59,033 bases of DNA from Acidobacteriota bacterium (GCA_013285705.1 JABDHA010000013.1:1-59033); one strand, 5' to 3'; numbered from the stretch's first letter, positions 1 through 8,505 are shown. Numbers and translations are program-made. The notes: generated from the letters alone by a model not told the origin.

Positions 1-1
1 C

Positions 2-1468
2 TCCGTATCTACGCTGGCCTTCATTTTTTCCCTCTCGGCCCAGGCTGCGAAGAACAGTGGTGCAGGTCAGGCGGCTTCTCCAACTCGCTCCATACGCGGT
101 TGGACCCACTGCGACGGCAAAACGGACGATAATGCCGGAGTCGTGTCCGCCCTTGCGGAGGCAAAAAATAACGCCTTCACCCTGGTCGTGGACTGCCCCG
201 TCTTCATCCATGTGGGCACGGACGTGCGCCGGCCCATCTATTTCGAGGACGGAACGACGGTGCAATTCACCGGAGCCGGCCTCTTCAAGGTAGATAACGT
301 ACAGATTCCAGCGTTTGTGCTCGTCAATACCTCAAAGGTCCGCCTGCTGGGCTGGCGTGTTCAGTTCGTAGGCCAGTTACCGGTCGAGCAGCATATTAAC
401 TACACCGAAAACGGCGTCCCCGGACCGGTTCCTAAGATGCCATCCACTACGTTTACCGACGGTGCCCTGACCCAGTGGGTGACGGCGCATCGAGGAATTC
501 ACTTCGTTCAGACCCGAGCACCATGGCCTGGATGTACAGACACCTCGGCCATCTTTCTCCTCATGGGCAGCACCCGGGATGTGGAATTCCGGGATATGAA
601 ATTGTTTGTGGCGCCCGATGCCAAAGGCAGTCATTTTATCCCCATGGGGTTTGCGTCCATCGCCGGCGGCAACAGCAATGCCAGCATTGCGCACCAACTG
701 CCCGACGACTCAGGCAATTTCTCCGTTCCAAGCAATATCACCTTTTCCGACATTGACCTTGACGGCTATTACATGGGGTGGCAGGGGTCATTTCAAAATA
801 CTGTCTTTGAGCACATTCGAGCCCATCGCTACGGCGATTTGCAGGACGACCAGGGTGGAAACGTAGGGGGAGTCGGCAAATGGTTCGCGCCGCCTCACCT
901 GTTTTATCTGAACTACGATCCAAAATCCCAAGTCAAAAACCGGCAAATCCGCATTCTGGATGTCATCGACTACGGCAATCGTGTAGGCGTCGCTCGCGAC
1001 CGGGGTGGGTCTGATCCTGGCAGTGGCTTTATCAATTCACTCAAGATAGGGGCAATCGATAGCGAGGTAGATGGATATAAGTCCTATCGCCCGGACGGGC
1101 TGCTTGACCTGTTAACCAGCACGAACTTAAAAATATCCAATGTGGACGCAACCTACGACTCATCTTTCCTCAATAACATTTACCCTGCCGTCCGCTTCCC
1201 GCAGGCTCCGTATGACCATCTGACACTGGAAAACATCACTCTCGTCGATAAAGCAGCATCCACAAGACAGACCCCAATCTGGGGTACATACAATGCTTCG
1301 AATACCCAGATAACGAACGTCAAAGTAACCATCAACCAGTTGGCCCAGGCCACCACAAATGGCCCTAAAGCTTATGCGGGTCTGTGTCCTCCCTTGAAGG
1401 GAAGTAACAATAAGATGGATATTCAATACACAGTGTCCGGAGCCAAGTACGTTCAAAAGTGCAACTAG
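2..1468 (+). CDS. Secreted right-handed beta-helix protein (pectate-lyase-like), 5' partial
   Basis: The frame is open to the left edge, so the start codon lies outside the window; 488 residues are visible. The first visible residues look like the end of a Sec signal peptide (hydrophobic LAFIFSLSAQA, then AKNS), so the protein is probably exported. GWTHCDGKTDDNAG followed by a small-residue helix and IYFEDGTTVQFTGAG is the usual opening of a pectate-lyase-superfamily beta-helix (D-G-x-T-D-D-x, then stacked rungs with repeated I/V-x-N-I/V). Rungs such as NITFSDIDLDG and LTLENITLVDK follow to the C-terminus. The likely role is polysaccharide binding or cleavage in the periplasm or outside the cell. 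No catalytic residues can be assigned, and substrate and GH/PL family are unknown. An inverted-repeat terminator follows at 1519-1546. Confidence 0.7.
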   Translation, partial: SVSTLAFIFSLSAQAAKNSGAGQAASPTRSIRGWTHCDGKTDDNAGVVSALAEAKNNAFTLVVDCPVFIHVGTDVRRPIYFEDGTTVQFTGAGLFKVDNVQIPAFVLVNTSKVRLLGWRVQFVGQLPVEQHINYTENGVPGPVPKMPSTTFTDGALTQWVTAHRGIHFVQTRAPWPGCTDTSAIFLLMGSTRDVEFRDMKLFVAPDAKGSHFIPMGFASIAGGNSNASIAHQLPDDSGNFSVPSNITFSDIDLDGYYMGWQGSFQNTVFEHIRAHRYGDLQDDQGGNVGGVGKWFAPPHLFYLNYDPKSQVKNRQIRILDVIDYGNRVGVARDRGGSDPGSGFINSLKIGAIDSEVDGYKSYRPDGLLDLLTSTNLKISNVDATYDSSFLNNIYPAVRFPQAPYDHLTLENITLVDKAASTRQTPIWGTYNASNTQITNVKVTINQLAQATTNGPKAYAGLCPPLKGSNNKMDIQYTVSGAKYVQKCN

Positions 1469-1518
1469 CTCCCGTGCGCCCAAGCGCAGTCGAAGGACTC
1501 GCATCACATAATGCGATG

Positions 1519-1546
1519 CCCCACATCTCGCTTTTGAGATGTGGGG
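1519..1546. terminator. Inverted repeat between convergent genes; member of a dispersed repeat family
   Basis: A near-perfect hairpin (CCCCACATCTC, loop, GAGATGTGGGG) lies between the stop of the beta-helix gene and the stop of vapC, so it can end transcription from both sides. The same hairpin recurs at 8213-8238 and 35466-35491, both next to copies of one gene's 3' end. Confidence 0.6.
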
Positions 1547-1549
1547 TTG

Positions 1550-1960
1550 CTACACAACCTTCAACTCAGCGAACTCCCGCGCATACCGTCCATGATCGAG
1601 CGTCATCAGCCGATCCGCATGGAGCAGGGCATGCGCGCCCACAATAAAATCCGCTAACAAGCGCTTCGGAGAGCCAGCCTCAGCCTTCCGCTGCTCAGCG
1701 TATGCTCCAAAGCGATCTGCCACAAGCTGCCACACCGCATCGTCGAGCACCCAATCGACAACAATATTCGTGTTCGCGAGAAATACATCGACAAATTCCT
1801 TCGTCGCCCTCGGATACGCACGCAACTCCGCATAAACCGCCGGACTGATCACCAGCCCACCCAGCCCCTGCGCCTCATTGAGTGCGATTGAGATGCCTTG
1901 CGCCGTCGGCTCACCCGACCACAAAGAGGAGAGAATGTTCGTATCGATGGCCGTCCTCAC
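1550..1960 (-). CDS. vapC: PIN-domain toxin of a VapBC module
   Basis: This 136-residue protein has the length and layout of VapC toxins, Mg-dependent ribonucleases that usually cleave tRNA or rRNA. The first acidic residue is D6 in the opening MRTAIDTNIL. An acidic residue follows in the YAEL helix, and the C-terminal part DFIVGAHALLHADRLMTLD carries the remaining metal-binding aspartates. Its start overlaps the stop of the antitoxin gene by 4 bases, as expected for translational coupling. The assignment rests on both sequence pattern and partner. RNA target and activity are unknown. Confidence 0.88.
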   Translation of the reverse strand: MRTAIDTNILSSLWSGEPTAQGISIALNEAQGLGGLVISPAVYAELRAYPRATKEFVDVFLANTNIVVDWVLDDAVWQLVADRFGAYAEQRKAEAGSPKRLLADFIVGAHALLHADRLMTLDHGRYAREFAELKVV

Positions 1961-2205
1961 TTGCCATCCTCGTCGTCATCGCGCAGACTACGCACCCACT
2001 TTGTGACCGCGTCGCGGCTGCCAAAATGCGGCAACGCCCCAACGTATTTCGCAAATGGATTCGGGTTCCCACGCGCAGGCCGCAGCACCGTCTTCTCGCC
2101 CTCGATGACAAATTCAAGGCGGTCGCCTTCTTTAATCCCCAGCCGATTGCGAATCTCCAGCGGAATCGTAACCTGTCCTTTACTGCTGACGCTGCTGCTT
2201 GGCAT
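1957..2205 (-). CDS. vapB: AbrB/SpoVT-type antitoxin of a VapBC module
   Basis: This 82-residue protein begins MPSSSVSSKGQVTIP and continues LEIRNRLGIKEGDRLEFV, the swapped-hairpin AbrB fold that binds DNA as a dimer. The C-terminal tail (about residues 45-82, ending DDDEDGK) would wrap the toxin. I chose the internal ATG at 2205 because the AbrB domain begins there; the frame is open 11 codons further up to an ATG at 2238, and those codons encode no recognisable domain. It is likely autoregulated with the toxin through its own promoter just upstream. Confidence 0.85.
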   Translation of the reverse strand: MPSSSVSSKGQVTIPLEIRNRLGIKEGDRLEFVIEGEKTVLRPARGNPNPFAKYVGALPHFGSRDAVTKWVRSLRDDDEDGK

Positions 2206-2403
2206 CCTTACCCATCTCCCAAGAAGTAAGGATAGCATGTATTACCTGGCAATGGGAGGCGAAGAAGCGCCGAAGGCGCGCGTGCCTGGACAGCCTGCCC
2301 TGAGCGCTGCCGAAGGGGCCAGTCCTCCACAGTTCCCACAGCTCTCCACAGCCTTTGCACCATTTCTGCGCCTTGTTTGCCGACTCCTCGAAGCATAGCC
2401 TCA

Positions 2404-2808
2404 ATTGGTGAGATTTTTACACAACGTTCATCTCCCCGGCTGGTAAGGGCTTGCCGAGTTCTCCACAGCCGAAGCCCCGAAATTGCACAAATCAGGTACC
2501 TATTTGCATCTAAAATACTAGATGTAGTGGTTCTGGCTTGACACACACTATTAACAGAGCTACCTTCGCCTCTGCAGCTCTTAAAACTGTCAAAGGTTTC
2601 TGGGATGAGCTTGGTCACGCATATGCAGCGACAGCGATGTTTTACCCGGTAACCGCAGTTCCCTGAGCAGTTCTTTTCCAGACTTGCTTTTCGAGCTTTT
2701 TTGAGGCGCATTTTGCGCTCATTTCCGGCTTTTTTTAGATGCTGGAGCCAGCAAGACCCACCCTCACAAGAGGGCATCACAATCCGTATCCCCCAAGAAG
2801 GAGTACCA
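2404..2808. other. Long leader/promoter region of the ribonucleotide reductase gene
   Basis: About 400 bases have no convincing gene. They contain an 18-base palindrome, CATCTA-AAATAC-TAGATG, at 2507-2524, which could be an operator. A TTGACA-like element with AT-rich sequence follows near 2538-2555, and an RBS-like AAGGAG sits just before the ATG at 2809. I looked for a cobalamin riboswitch and a tandem NrdR box and could not recognise either by eye. Confidence 0.4.
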
Positions 2809-5800
2809 ATGGCCGAGGCCACCAAGAAGATCACCAGCTCCCCAGCCTCCCCAGCCGCGCCCGCGAAGGGTGCCGCCAGCCAAACCGCATCTGCCCTCAA
2901 ATTCGAGCGCTTTTTCTCGAAGGCGGGCATTTCACCGTACGACGAAGTCCAGTGGGAACTGCGCACAGCATCCATTACCGACGCCAGCGGCAAGAGCATC
3001 TTCGAGCAGAAGAATGTGGAAACACCGGTGGACTGGTCAATGACCGCGACCAACATCGTCGCCAGCAAGTACCTGCATGGCCAGATGAACACTCCGGACC
3101 GTGAAACCGGCGTCCGCCAGCTCATCGGCCGCGTCGCTGAGACCATCCGCGACTGGGGCCTGGCCAACGGCTACTTCGCCACGCCTGAAGACGCCGCCGT
3201 CTTCCACGACGAACTCGCGCACCTGCTCGTAACGCAGAAGGCCGCCTTCAACTCTCCCGTCTGGTTCAACGTGGGCTGCGACCGCCTCGAGCCCAACTCC
3301 GATGCCCAGAACTGGCACTGGAACCAGCACACCTGCGCCGTCGAGTTCTCCGTGACCGGCTACCGCAAGCCGCAGTGCTCGGCCTGCTTCATCAACGCCG
3401 TCGACGACTCGCTCGACTCCATCCTCACCCTGGCCAAGACCGAAGGCATGCTCTTCAAGTGGGGATCGGGCACCGGCACCAACCTCTCTCCGATTCGCGG
3501 GTCGATGGAACTGCTCTCGGGCGGCGGCACCGCCTCCGGCCCCCTCAGCTTCATGCGCGGCTTCGACGCTTTCGCGGGAGTCATCAAGTCTGGCGGCAAG
3601 ACCCGTCGCGCCGCGAAGATGGTCATCCTCAACGTCGACCACCCGGACATCCTCGACTTCGTCGAATGCAAGATGAAGGAAGAGGCCAAGGCCTGGGCGC
3701 TGATGCGGGAAGGCTACGACGGGTCTTCTGGACCTGACTCTGAAGCCTACAGCAGCATCTTCTTCCAGAACGCCAACAACTCCGTCCGCGTGACCGACGA
3801 GTTCATGCGCGCCTATGAGAAGGACGGCGAGTTCACCACCTACACGGTGAAGGAGCACGCGCTCGTCGACACCCGCAAGGCACGCGAGATCATGTACAAG
3901 ATCGCCGAAGCCACCTGGCAGTGCGGCGACCCCGGCATGCAGTACGACACCACCATCAACAAGTGGCACACCTCGAAGAACACGGCCCGCATCAACGCCT
4001 CGAACCCGTGCTCCGAGTACATGTTCCTCGACAACTCGGCCTGCAACCTGTCGAGCTTCAACCTGCTCAAATTCGTGACACCCGCAGGCACATTTGATAT
4101 CGCCGCCTACCGCCACGCCATCGACGTCATGATCACCGCCATGGAGATCCTCGTCGACAACTCCGGCTACCCGACCGAATCGATCGCGCGCAACTCGCAC
4201 GACTATCGTCCGCTGGGCCTCGGCTACGCCAACCTCGGCGCGCTGCTCATGGCCTTCGGCCTGCCCTACGACTCCGATGCTGGCCGCGACTTCGCCGCCA
4301 CCCTCACTGCCATCATGTGCGGCGAGGCCTATCTGCAGTCGTCGCGCATTGCCGAACGCTGCCCCGCGCTTGCCTCAGCCACGCCGCTCACAGCAACCGC
4401 TGAGCACGAAGGCGGAGCCTGCCCCGGCTACTACATCAACCGCGAGCCATTCCTCGACGTCATCCGCATGCACCGCGCCGAGGTCAACAAGATCGGTAAG
4501 TCCAAAACCTCAGCCGAGCCCTTCGTCGTCCCCGAGCTCGACAACCTCATCGCCGCCAGCAAAGACTGCTGGGACAAGGCACTCACCCACGGCGAGAAGC
4601 ACGGCTACCGCAACTCGCAGGTCACCGTCCTCGCACCGACCGGCACCATCGGCTTCATGATGGACTGCGACACGACCGGCATCGAGCCCGACTTGGCTCT
4701 GGTGAAATACAAGAAGCTCGTCGGCGGCGGCATGATCAAGATCGTCAACAACACCGTGCCCGCCGCGCTCTTCAAACTCGGCTACAACAATGCGCAGGTC
4801 GACGCCATCGTCAGCTACATCGACGCGACCGGCACCATCGAAGGTGCGCCCGGCATCAAGCCCGAGCATCTTGCTGTCTTCGATTGCTCCTTCAAGCCGT
4901 CCAAGGGCACGCGCTCCATTCACTACATGGGCCACGTCAAGATGATGGCCGCCGCGCAGCCCTTCCTCTCCGGCGCCATCTCGAAGACCGTCAACCTGCC
5001 GCATGACTGCACCATCGAAGACGTCGCCGAAGCCTACGCCGAGTCCTGGCGTCAGGGCCTCAAGGCCGTCGCCATCTACCGCGACGGATCGAAGGGCGCG
5101 CAGCCGCTCAACGTCTCCGACGGCAAGGGCGCCAAGGCCATCAAGAGCGCCAAGGAGAACGCCGACGACGCCGTCACCGCAGCCGCCGATCGCGTCCTCG
5201 CCGCGCTGGCCAGCGGCAAGACCGCGCCGGAAGCCGACGTCAAGACACTCGAAGCCAAGCTCTCCGAAAAGATCGAGATCACGGCCAAGTCCGTCGTCGA
5301 TGCCACCAGCGCCTTCACCGCCGCACTCGCCACCATCACCACCAACCCCGGCGCCAACGTGCAGGACTTGAATGCACCACCCAGAACAGTCCGTCACCGC
5401 CTGCCCGAAGAGCGCGCCTCGCTCACCCACAAATTCGGCATCGCCGGACACGAGGGCTACATCACCGTCGGCCTCTACCCCAACGGGCAGCCCGGCGAAA
5501 TCTTCATCAAGATGGCCAAAGAAGGCTCGACCGTCTCCGGCCTCATGGACAGCTTTGCTACGGCCACATCATTGGCCCTGCAACACGGAGTGCCGCTCAA
5601 AGTCCTGTGCGAAAAGTTCGCGCACTCGCGCTTTGAACCGTCAGGTTGGACAGGCAACGAGCACATCGGCTACGCCAAGTCCATCATGGATTACATCTTC
5701 CGCTGGCTCCAGCTGCGCTTCCTCTCCGGACAACAGTTGTCTCTGTTCGCCGGACTGGCCGCACCCGCCGCCAACACTGCTGCCACTCCCCATACCGATG

Positions 5801-6126
5801 TCATCCTGAGCGAAGCGGAACGGAGTGGAGCGCAGTCGAAGGACCTCGATGCATCCAGAGGCACCACCGGCAGCTACCCACATCAACCAAGAGGCATGGG
5901 ATACACCAGCGCCCCGCAAGGCGGAATCCTCTCGAACCTCGCCGCCAGCACGGAAAAGAGCGAACTCCACATGGAAGACCGCGGCATCTACCACGCCGCC
6001 GATGCCATGAAGGACCTCTACGACATGGGCGACGCCCCCAGCTGCCACACCTGCGGAGCCATCATGGTCCGCAACGGAAGCTGCTACCGCTGCATGTCCT
6101 GCGGCAGTACCAGCGGCTGCTCTTAG
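2809..6126 (+). CDS. nrdJ: Class II (adenosylcobalamin-dependent) ribonucleoside-diphosphate reductase
   Basis: This 1105-residue enzyme reduces ribonucleotides to deoxyribonucleotides using B12 as radical source. Class II features are visible: FNSPVWFNVG near residue 150, the C190-x-x-C193 pair in QCSACF, NPCSE at 399-403 with the catalytic Cys401, and APTGTIGFMMDCDTTGIEP around 605-625. A C-terminal CxxC...CxxC zinc/redox segment (CHTCG...CYRCMSCG) ends in SGC. There is no N-terminal ATP-cone, as is normal for NrdJ. The start at 2809 is preceded by AAGGAG at the right spacing; the frame is open to 2701 but codes for nothing family-like there. The linker between core and zinc tail holds an in-frame dispersed repeat (see 5800-5845). 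No second nrd gene is nearby. Confidence 0.95.
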   Translation: MAEATKKITSSPASPAAPAKGAASQTASALKFERFFSKAGISPYDEVQWELRTASITDASGKSIFEQKNVETPVDWSMTATNIVASKYLHGQMNTPDRETGVRQLIGRVAETIRDWGLANGYFATPEDAAVFHDELAHLLVTQKAAFNSPVWFNVGCDRLEPNSDAQNWHWNQHTCAVEFSVTGYRKPQCSACFINAVDDSLDSILTLAKTEGMLFKWGSGTGTNLSPIRGSMELLSGGGTASGPLSFMRGFDAFAGVIKSGGKTRRAAKMVILNVDHPDILDFVECKMKEEAKAWALMREGYDGSSGPDSEAYSSIFFQNANNSVRVTDEFMRAYEKDGEFTTYTVKEHALVDTRKAREIMYKIAEATWQCGDPGMQYDTTINKWHTSKNTARINASNPCSEYMFLDNSACNLSSFNLLKFVTPAGTFDIAAYRHAIDVMITAMEILVDNSGYPTESIARNSHDYRPLGLGYANLGALLMAFGLPYDSDAGRDFAATLTAIMCGEAYLQSSRIAERCPALASATPLTATAEHEGGACPGYYINREPFLDVIRMHRAEVNKIGKSKTSAEPFVVPELDNLIAASKDCWDKALTHGEKHGYRNSQVTVLAPTGTIGFMMDCDTTGIEPDLALVKYKKLVGGGMIKIVNNTVPAALFKLGYNNAQVDAIVSYIDATGTIEGAPGIKPEHLAVFDCSFKPSKGTRSIHYMGHVKMMAAAQPFLSGAISKTVNLPHDCTIEDVAEAYAESWRQGLKAVAIYRDGSKGAQPLNVSDGKGAKAIKSAKENADDAVTAAADRVLAALASGKTAPEADVKTLEAKLSEKIEITAKSVVDATSAFTAALATITTNPGANVQDLNAPPRTVRHRLPEERASLTHKFGIAGHEGYITVGLYPNGQPGEIFIKMAKEGSTVSGLMDSFATATSLALQHGVPLKVLCEKFAHSRFEPSGWTGNEHIGYAKSIMDYIFRWLQLRFLSGQQLSLFAGLAAPAANTAATPHTDVILSEAERSGAQSKDLDASRGTTGSYPHQPRGMGYTSAPQGGILSNLAASTEKSELHMEDRGIYHAADAMKDLYDMGDAPSCHTCGAIMVRNGSCYRCMSCGSTSGCS
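5800..5845 (+). repeat. Copy of a dispersed intergenic repeat inside the nrdJ coding sequence
   Basis: The sequence starts GTCATCCTGAGCG and ends GTCGAAGGACC, matching intergenic repeats at 32443, 32514, 34785 and 35315. Here it is read in frame as residues 998 to about 1013 (VILSEAERSGAQSKDL) in the linker before the zinc tail of the reductase, without a stop. Its presence in an essential gene suggests insertion into a tolerant linker. Confidence 0.75.
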
Positions 6127-6176
6127 CCAGAGGGGCAATCGCGGCCACAGGCCGCCAACAACAACACGAAACACTG

Positions 6177-6203
6177 AAAGCCCCGTTCAATAGCGGGGCT
6201 TTC
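6177..6203 (+). terminator. Rho-independent terminator of nrdJ
   Basis: AAAGCCCCG, an 8-base loop, and CGGGGCTTT form a strong stem 50 bases after the nrdJ stop, followed by a short T-rich stretch. It separates nrdJ from the DUF2971 gene. Confidence 0.75.
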
Positions 6204-6239
6204 GGTTTAGAAGCTACAAAAGATTGTGAATGGAAATGA

Positions 6240-7223
6240 ATGAGTGATCTCGCTGAGAAATTCTTCAAGACCCCTATTCCGGAAAGCGCGTGGCACTATA
6301 CAACTCTCGGTGGCTTAGAAGGTATTTTGTCCTCAAATACCGTTTGGGCAACAGAAGCACACTATACAACCGATGCCTCTGAATTTATTCATGCACGCGC
6401 TGTAACACTTGATTTTCTCGAAAGTATCAAGCCAGATGACGAGGGTATGGCACGTGCGAAACAAGCTGGACTTGAGATGCTGGTGCACGCATTCGACGAA
6501 GGAGTACTTTCACCCAGTAAAACCGAGGTGTTCGTCGCTTCTTTCAGTTCCGCAGAGGACTTGAAGAGTCAATGGATGGAGTATGCTGATGGTGGTCGGG
6601 GCATAAGTATAGCCTTTGATTTACGCACAATTCGACCCCCACAAGAATTCGGTTATGCAGTAACGTTTGCACCATGTGTCTACTTCGAAGTAGAAAAGAA
6701 AACTCTCCTCGAAGCAGCGCTCAGTCACTTCATCAATATGATCGCTCGGCTTTATCGAGAGACGGGAAGTAGACAATGGGCGCGACAACAGCTTCGCGAT
6801 TGGCGTCGTGTGGGCAACATTTATGGTCTAAAGTTTGATCGAGCCGCTTTCGATGCCGCGATGCAGAAACGCTTCGATGAAAAACTGCATACGGCTCTAG
6901 CTCGAACTTCCTTTGATCTATTACGGCTTGCGAGTCATTGTAAGGATCAGGCGTTTCATCAGGAATGCGAATGGCGTCTCTCGCTTCCTCACAGCAAAAG
7001 CAAGCCTCTTATACAAAACAAAGTTCTATACCGCGGCAATAAGCAAAGCATTCCTTACTTGGCTCATAATCTTTTTCAAAAGAAGCTTCCTATTACACAC
7101 GTTCTTGCCGGTCCGTTATGCCAAGACATGACGTCAATACAGGGATTGTTGGACAAATACGGATGCCAAGCCGCCGTCACAAAATCTGCAATTCCAATTC
7201 GTAGCGCAAATGAAATCCGTTGA
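6240..7223 (+). CDS. DUF2971 family protein
   Basis: This 327-residue soluble protein has the pattern of the DUF2971 family: WHYTTLGGLEGILSSNTVWAT near residue 17 onward, an E-x-x-H/T-x-x-S-E stretch, then SFSSAEDLKSQWMEYADGGRGISIAFD around residues 98-124. The molecular function of the family is not established, so none is claimed. It is visibly richer in A+T than nrdJ and codon use differs, which fits recent acquisition. It stands alone between the nrdJ terminator and a REP/RAYT zone. No strong RBS is seen before the ATG at 6240. Confidence 0.7.
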   Translation: MSDLAEKFFKTPIPESAWHYTTLGGLEGILSSNTVWATEAHYTTDASEFIHARAVTLDFLESIKPDDEGMARAKQAGLEMLVHAFDEGVLSPSKTEVFVASFSSAEDLKSQWMEYADGGRGISIAFDLRTIRPPQEFGYAVTFAPCVYFEVEKKTLLEAALSHFINMIARLYRETGSRQWARQQLRDWRRVGNIYGLKFDRAAFDAAMQKRFDEKLHTALARTSFDLLRLASHCKDQAFHQECEWRLSLPHSKSKPLIQNKVLYRGNKQSIPYLAHNLFQKKLPITHVLAGPLCQDMTSIQGLLDKYGCQAAVTKSAIPIRSANEIR

Positions 7224-7233
7224 ATTGATCTAA

Positions 7234-7317
7234 GGGCCTCGCAAAGCGAGGCCAGGGTAGAAGCACCGGCCTTTAGGCCGGTGAATAAGCCGCAACACAG
7301 AAAGGGCCTTTAGGCCC
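7234..7317. repeat. REP-like hairpins upstream of the RAYT gene
   Basis: Three adjacent palindromes occur: GGCCTC...GAGGCC (7235-7253), CACCGGCCTTTAGGCCGGTG (7264-7283) and GGGCCTTTAGGCCC (7304-7317). The middle one is preceded by GTAG (7257-7260), the tetranucleotide that characterises REP elements processed by RAYT transposases. A near copy with GTAG is at 8049-8075, and an inverted one is at 7863-7889. Confidence 0.75.
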
Positions 7318-7377
7318 GGGCCGTTCTACACCGACGTAATCTTCAAACCCTTTCTGCCACAAACTAAACTCCAACCG

Positions 7378-7836
7378 ATGCCCCTCGCTCCGCAGGAACT
7401 AAGAACATTCTTCATCACCGCCGTAACCGCGAACCGCCGACGACTATTTCAGACCAACGCAAACGCCGAACTTCTTCTCAACCTCTTCAATGAGGACCGC
7501 ACGAAAAACCGTTATCAACTCCACGCCTTCGTCATCATGCCCGATCATATCCACCTACTCATCACCCCAGCACCCGACGTCTCAATCGAAAAAGCGATGC
7601 AATTCATCAAGGGCGGATTCTCTTTCCGCCTCCAATCCAAACTCGACGTCTGGCAAAGTGGATTCACGAAACGTCGCATCGAAGACGCGCAGGACTACAC
7701 GAACCACGCAACGTACATCCACGAAAATCCCACCCGTGCTCACCTCTGCGAACGAGCCGAAGACTTCCCATATTCCTCAGCTGACAGCAAGCTCCCAATC
7801 GATCCCGTGCCATCGCACTTAAGAACCCAGGGCTAA
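7378..7836 (+). CDS. REP-associated tyrosine transposase (RAYT, Y1/HUH family)
   Basis: This 152-residue protein has the HUH motif MPDHIHLL (H57 and H59). The probable catalytic tyrosine is Y113 in ATYIHENPTRA, the Y-I-x-x-N-P context of E. coli TnpA-REP. These enzymes cut and join single-stranded REP DNA at a conserved tetranucleotide. The gene is flanked on both sides by hairpins with GTAG in mirror orientation, the usual genomic setting (a REPtron). The length is normal for the family and the frame is intact, so it may be active. The start at 7378 gives MPLAPQELRTFFITAV, which fits family N-termini. Confidence 0.9.
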   Translation: MPLAPQELRTFFITAVTANRRRLFQTNANAELLLNLFNEDRTKNRYQLHAFVIMPDHIHLLITPAPDVSIEKAMQFIKGGFSFRLQSKLDVWQSGFTKRRIEDAQDYTNHATYIHENPTRAHLCERAEDFPYSSADSKLPIDPVPSHLRTQG

Positions 7837-8075
7837 AGCCCTGTCCGCAGGACAGCCCATTACATCGGCCTAAAGGCCGATGCTTCTACCCTTTTTTCTT
7901 GAACAGAAACTCCGGACTGCTTAAAAGCCGCCCTTAAATCCTGCGGAAATGGGCAGAAACGACGCTTAAGTCCAAATCAAACGCTTATTTCGCTGCAAAA
8001 TATCGAACCGGTCTCATGCGATTGGAAGCGTTTCGCAACAACGCCAGGGTAGAAGCACCGGTCTTTAGGCCGGTG
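7828..8075. repeat. REP-like hairpins downstream of the RAYT gene
   Basis: CAGGGCTAAAGCCCTG (7828-7843) is followed by CTGTCCGCAGGACAG (7841-7855) and CATCGGCCTAAAGGCCGATG (7863-7882) with CTAC after it (GTAG on the minus strand). A further GTAG plus CACCGGTCTTTAGGCCGGTG sits at 8049-8075. The stretch between them (7890-8045) has no gene that I can support. Confidence 0.7.
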
Positions 8076-8212
8076 AAACAGGATTTAATGAAGGAGAGCT
8101 TTTAGGCCCGGATTCTCACCCGTCAAGCCACATCTGACTGCTTCGCATCGGTAATCTCATCGATCCAATGGCTTATTGCCCAAACAAACTTGGGTTCTAT
8201 TTCGCCGTGTGC

Positions 8213-8238
8213 CCCACATCTCGATTTTGAGATGTGGG
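8213..8238. repeat. Inverted repeat, second copy of the CCCACATCTC family
   Basis: CCCACATCTC-GATTTT-GAGATGTGGG is a perfect 10-base stem. It stands directly downstream of a decayed gene 3' end, exactly as the copy at 35466-35491 stands downstream of the intact paralogue, so it was duplicated with the gene. Confidence 0.7.
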
Positions 8239-8249
8239 AAGGGCGCACC

Positions 8250-8456
8250 TTAATTCCCATTCTTAGCAGAAGGCGTGAACTTACGCAGAATAAACTCCTG
8301 AATGATCCCATTGACCATGTTGGCGGCAACGTCGATGCCAAAGGTCCCAAAGACCAGCCCCGGGCCACGGTCCTTCTTCGGATAATAGGTTTCGGAGATG
8401 GCTCCCGAGGCCGGGTGTCCCAAGTCTCGCAGAGACCCGGGCTCCATTGGATACAC
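8250..8456 (-). pseudogene. 3' fragment of a carboxypeptidase-regulatory-like protein gene
   Basis: The minus-strand frame ends SGAISETYYPKKDRGPGLVF...FTPSAKNGN, nearly identical to the last about 55 residues of the gene at 35510-36514. DNA similarity starts at the flanking inverted repeat and stops near 8425. Upstream of that the frame is unrelated, so some 280 N-terminal residues are missing. This is a truncated duplicate with no plausible start or function. Confidence 0.8.
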
Positions 8457-8505
8457 TCGGGAACATCGCTTTGGATTACTCCCAAATCTAGATTGAGTTC
8501 TGCTT

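Noticed and set aside
2404..2808. Cobalamin riboswitch upstream of the B12-dependent reductase
   Set aside because: No conserved B12-box or expected hairpin arrangement could be recognised by eye.
2208..3167. Minus-strand open frame of 319 codons across the nrdJ leader
   Set aside because: It covers the nrdJ start and a repeat remnant; no domain or RBS.
3037..4200. Long minus-strand open frame (387 codons) inside nrdJ
   Set aside because: Composition is dominated by V, G, D, E and A, as expected for the antisense of a GC-rich gene. There is no RBS or family pattern, and the plus-strand nrdJ is certain.
4510..5451. Second long minus-strand open frame (313 codons) inside nrdJ
   Set aside because: The same antisense shadow effect; glycine/valine-rich with no domain.
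7234..8075. CRISPR array made of the repeated hairpins
   Set aside because: Repeats are palindromic, unevenly spaced and in both orientations, and they flank a RAYT gene; these are REPs, not CRISPR.
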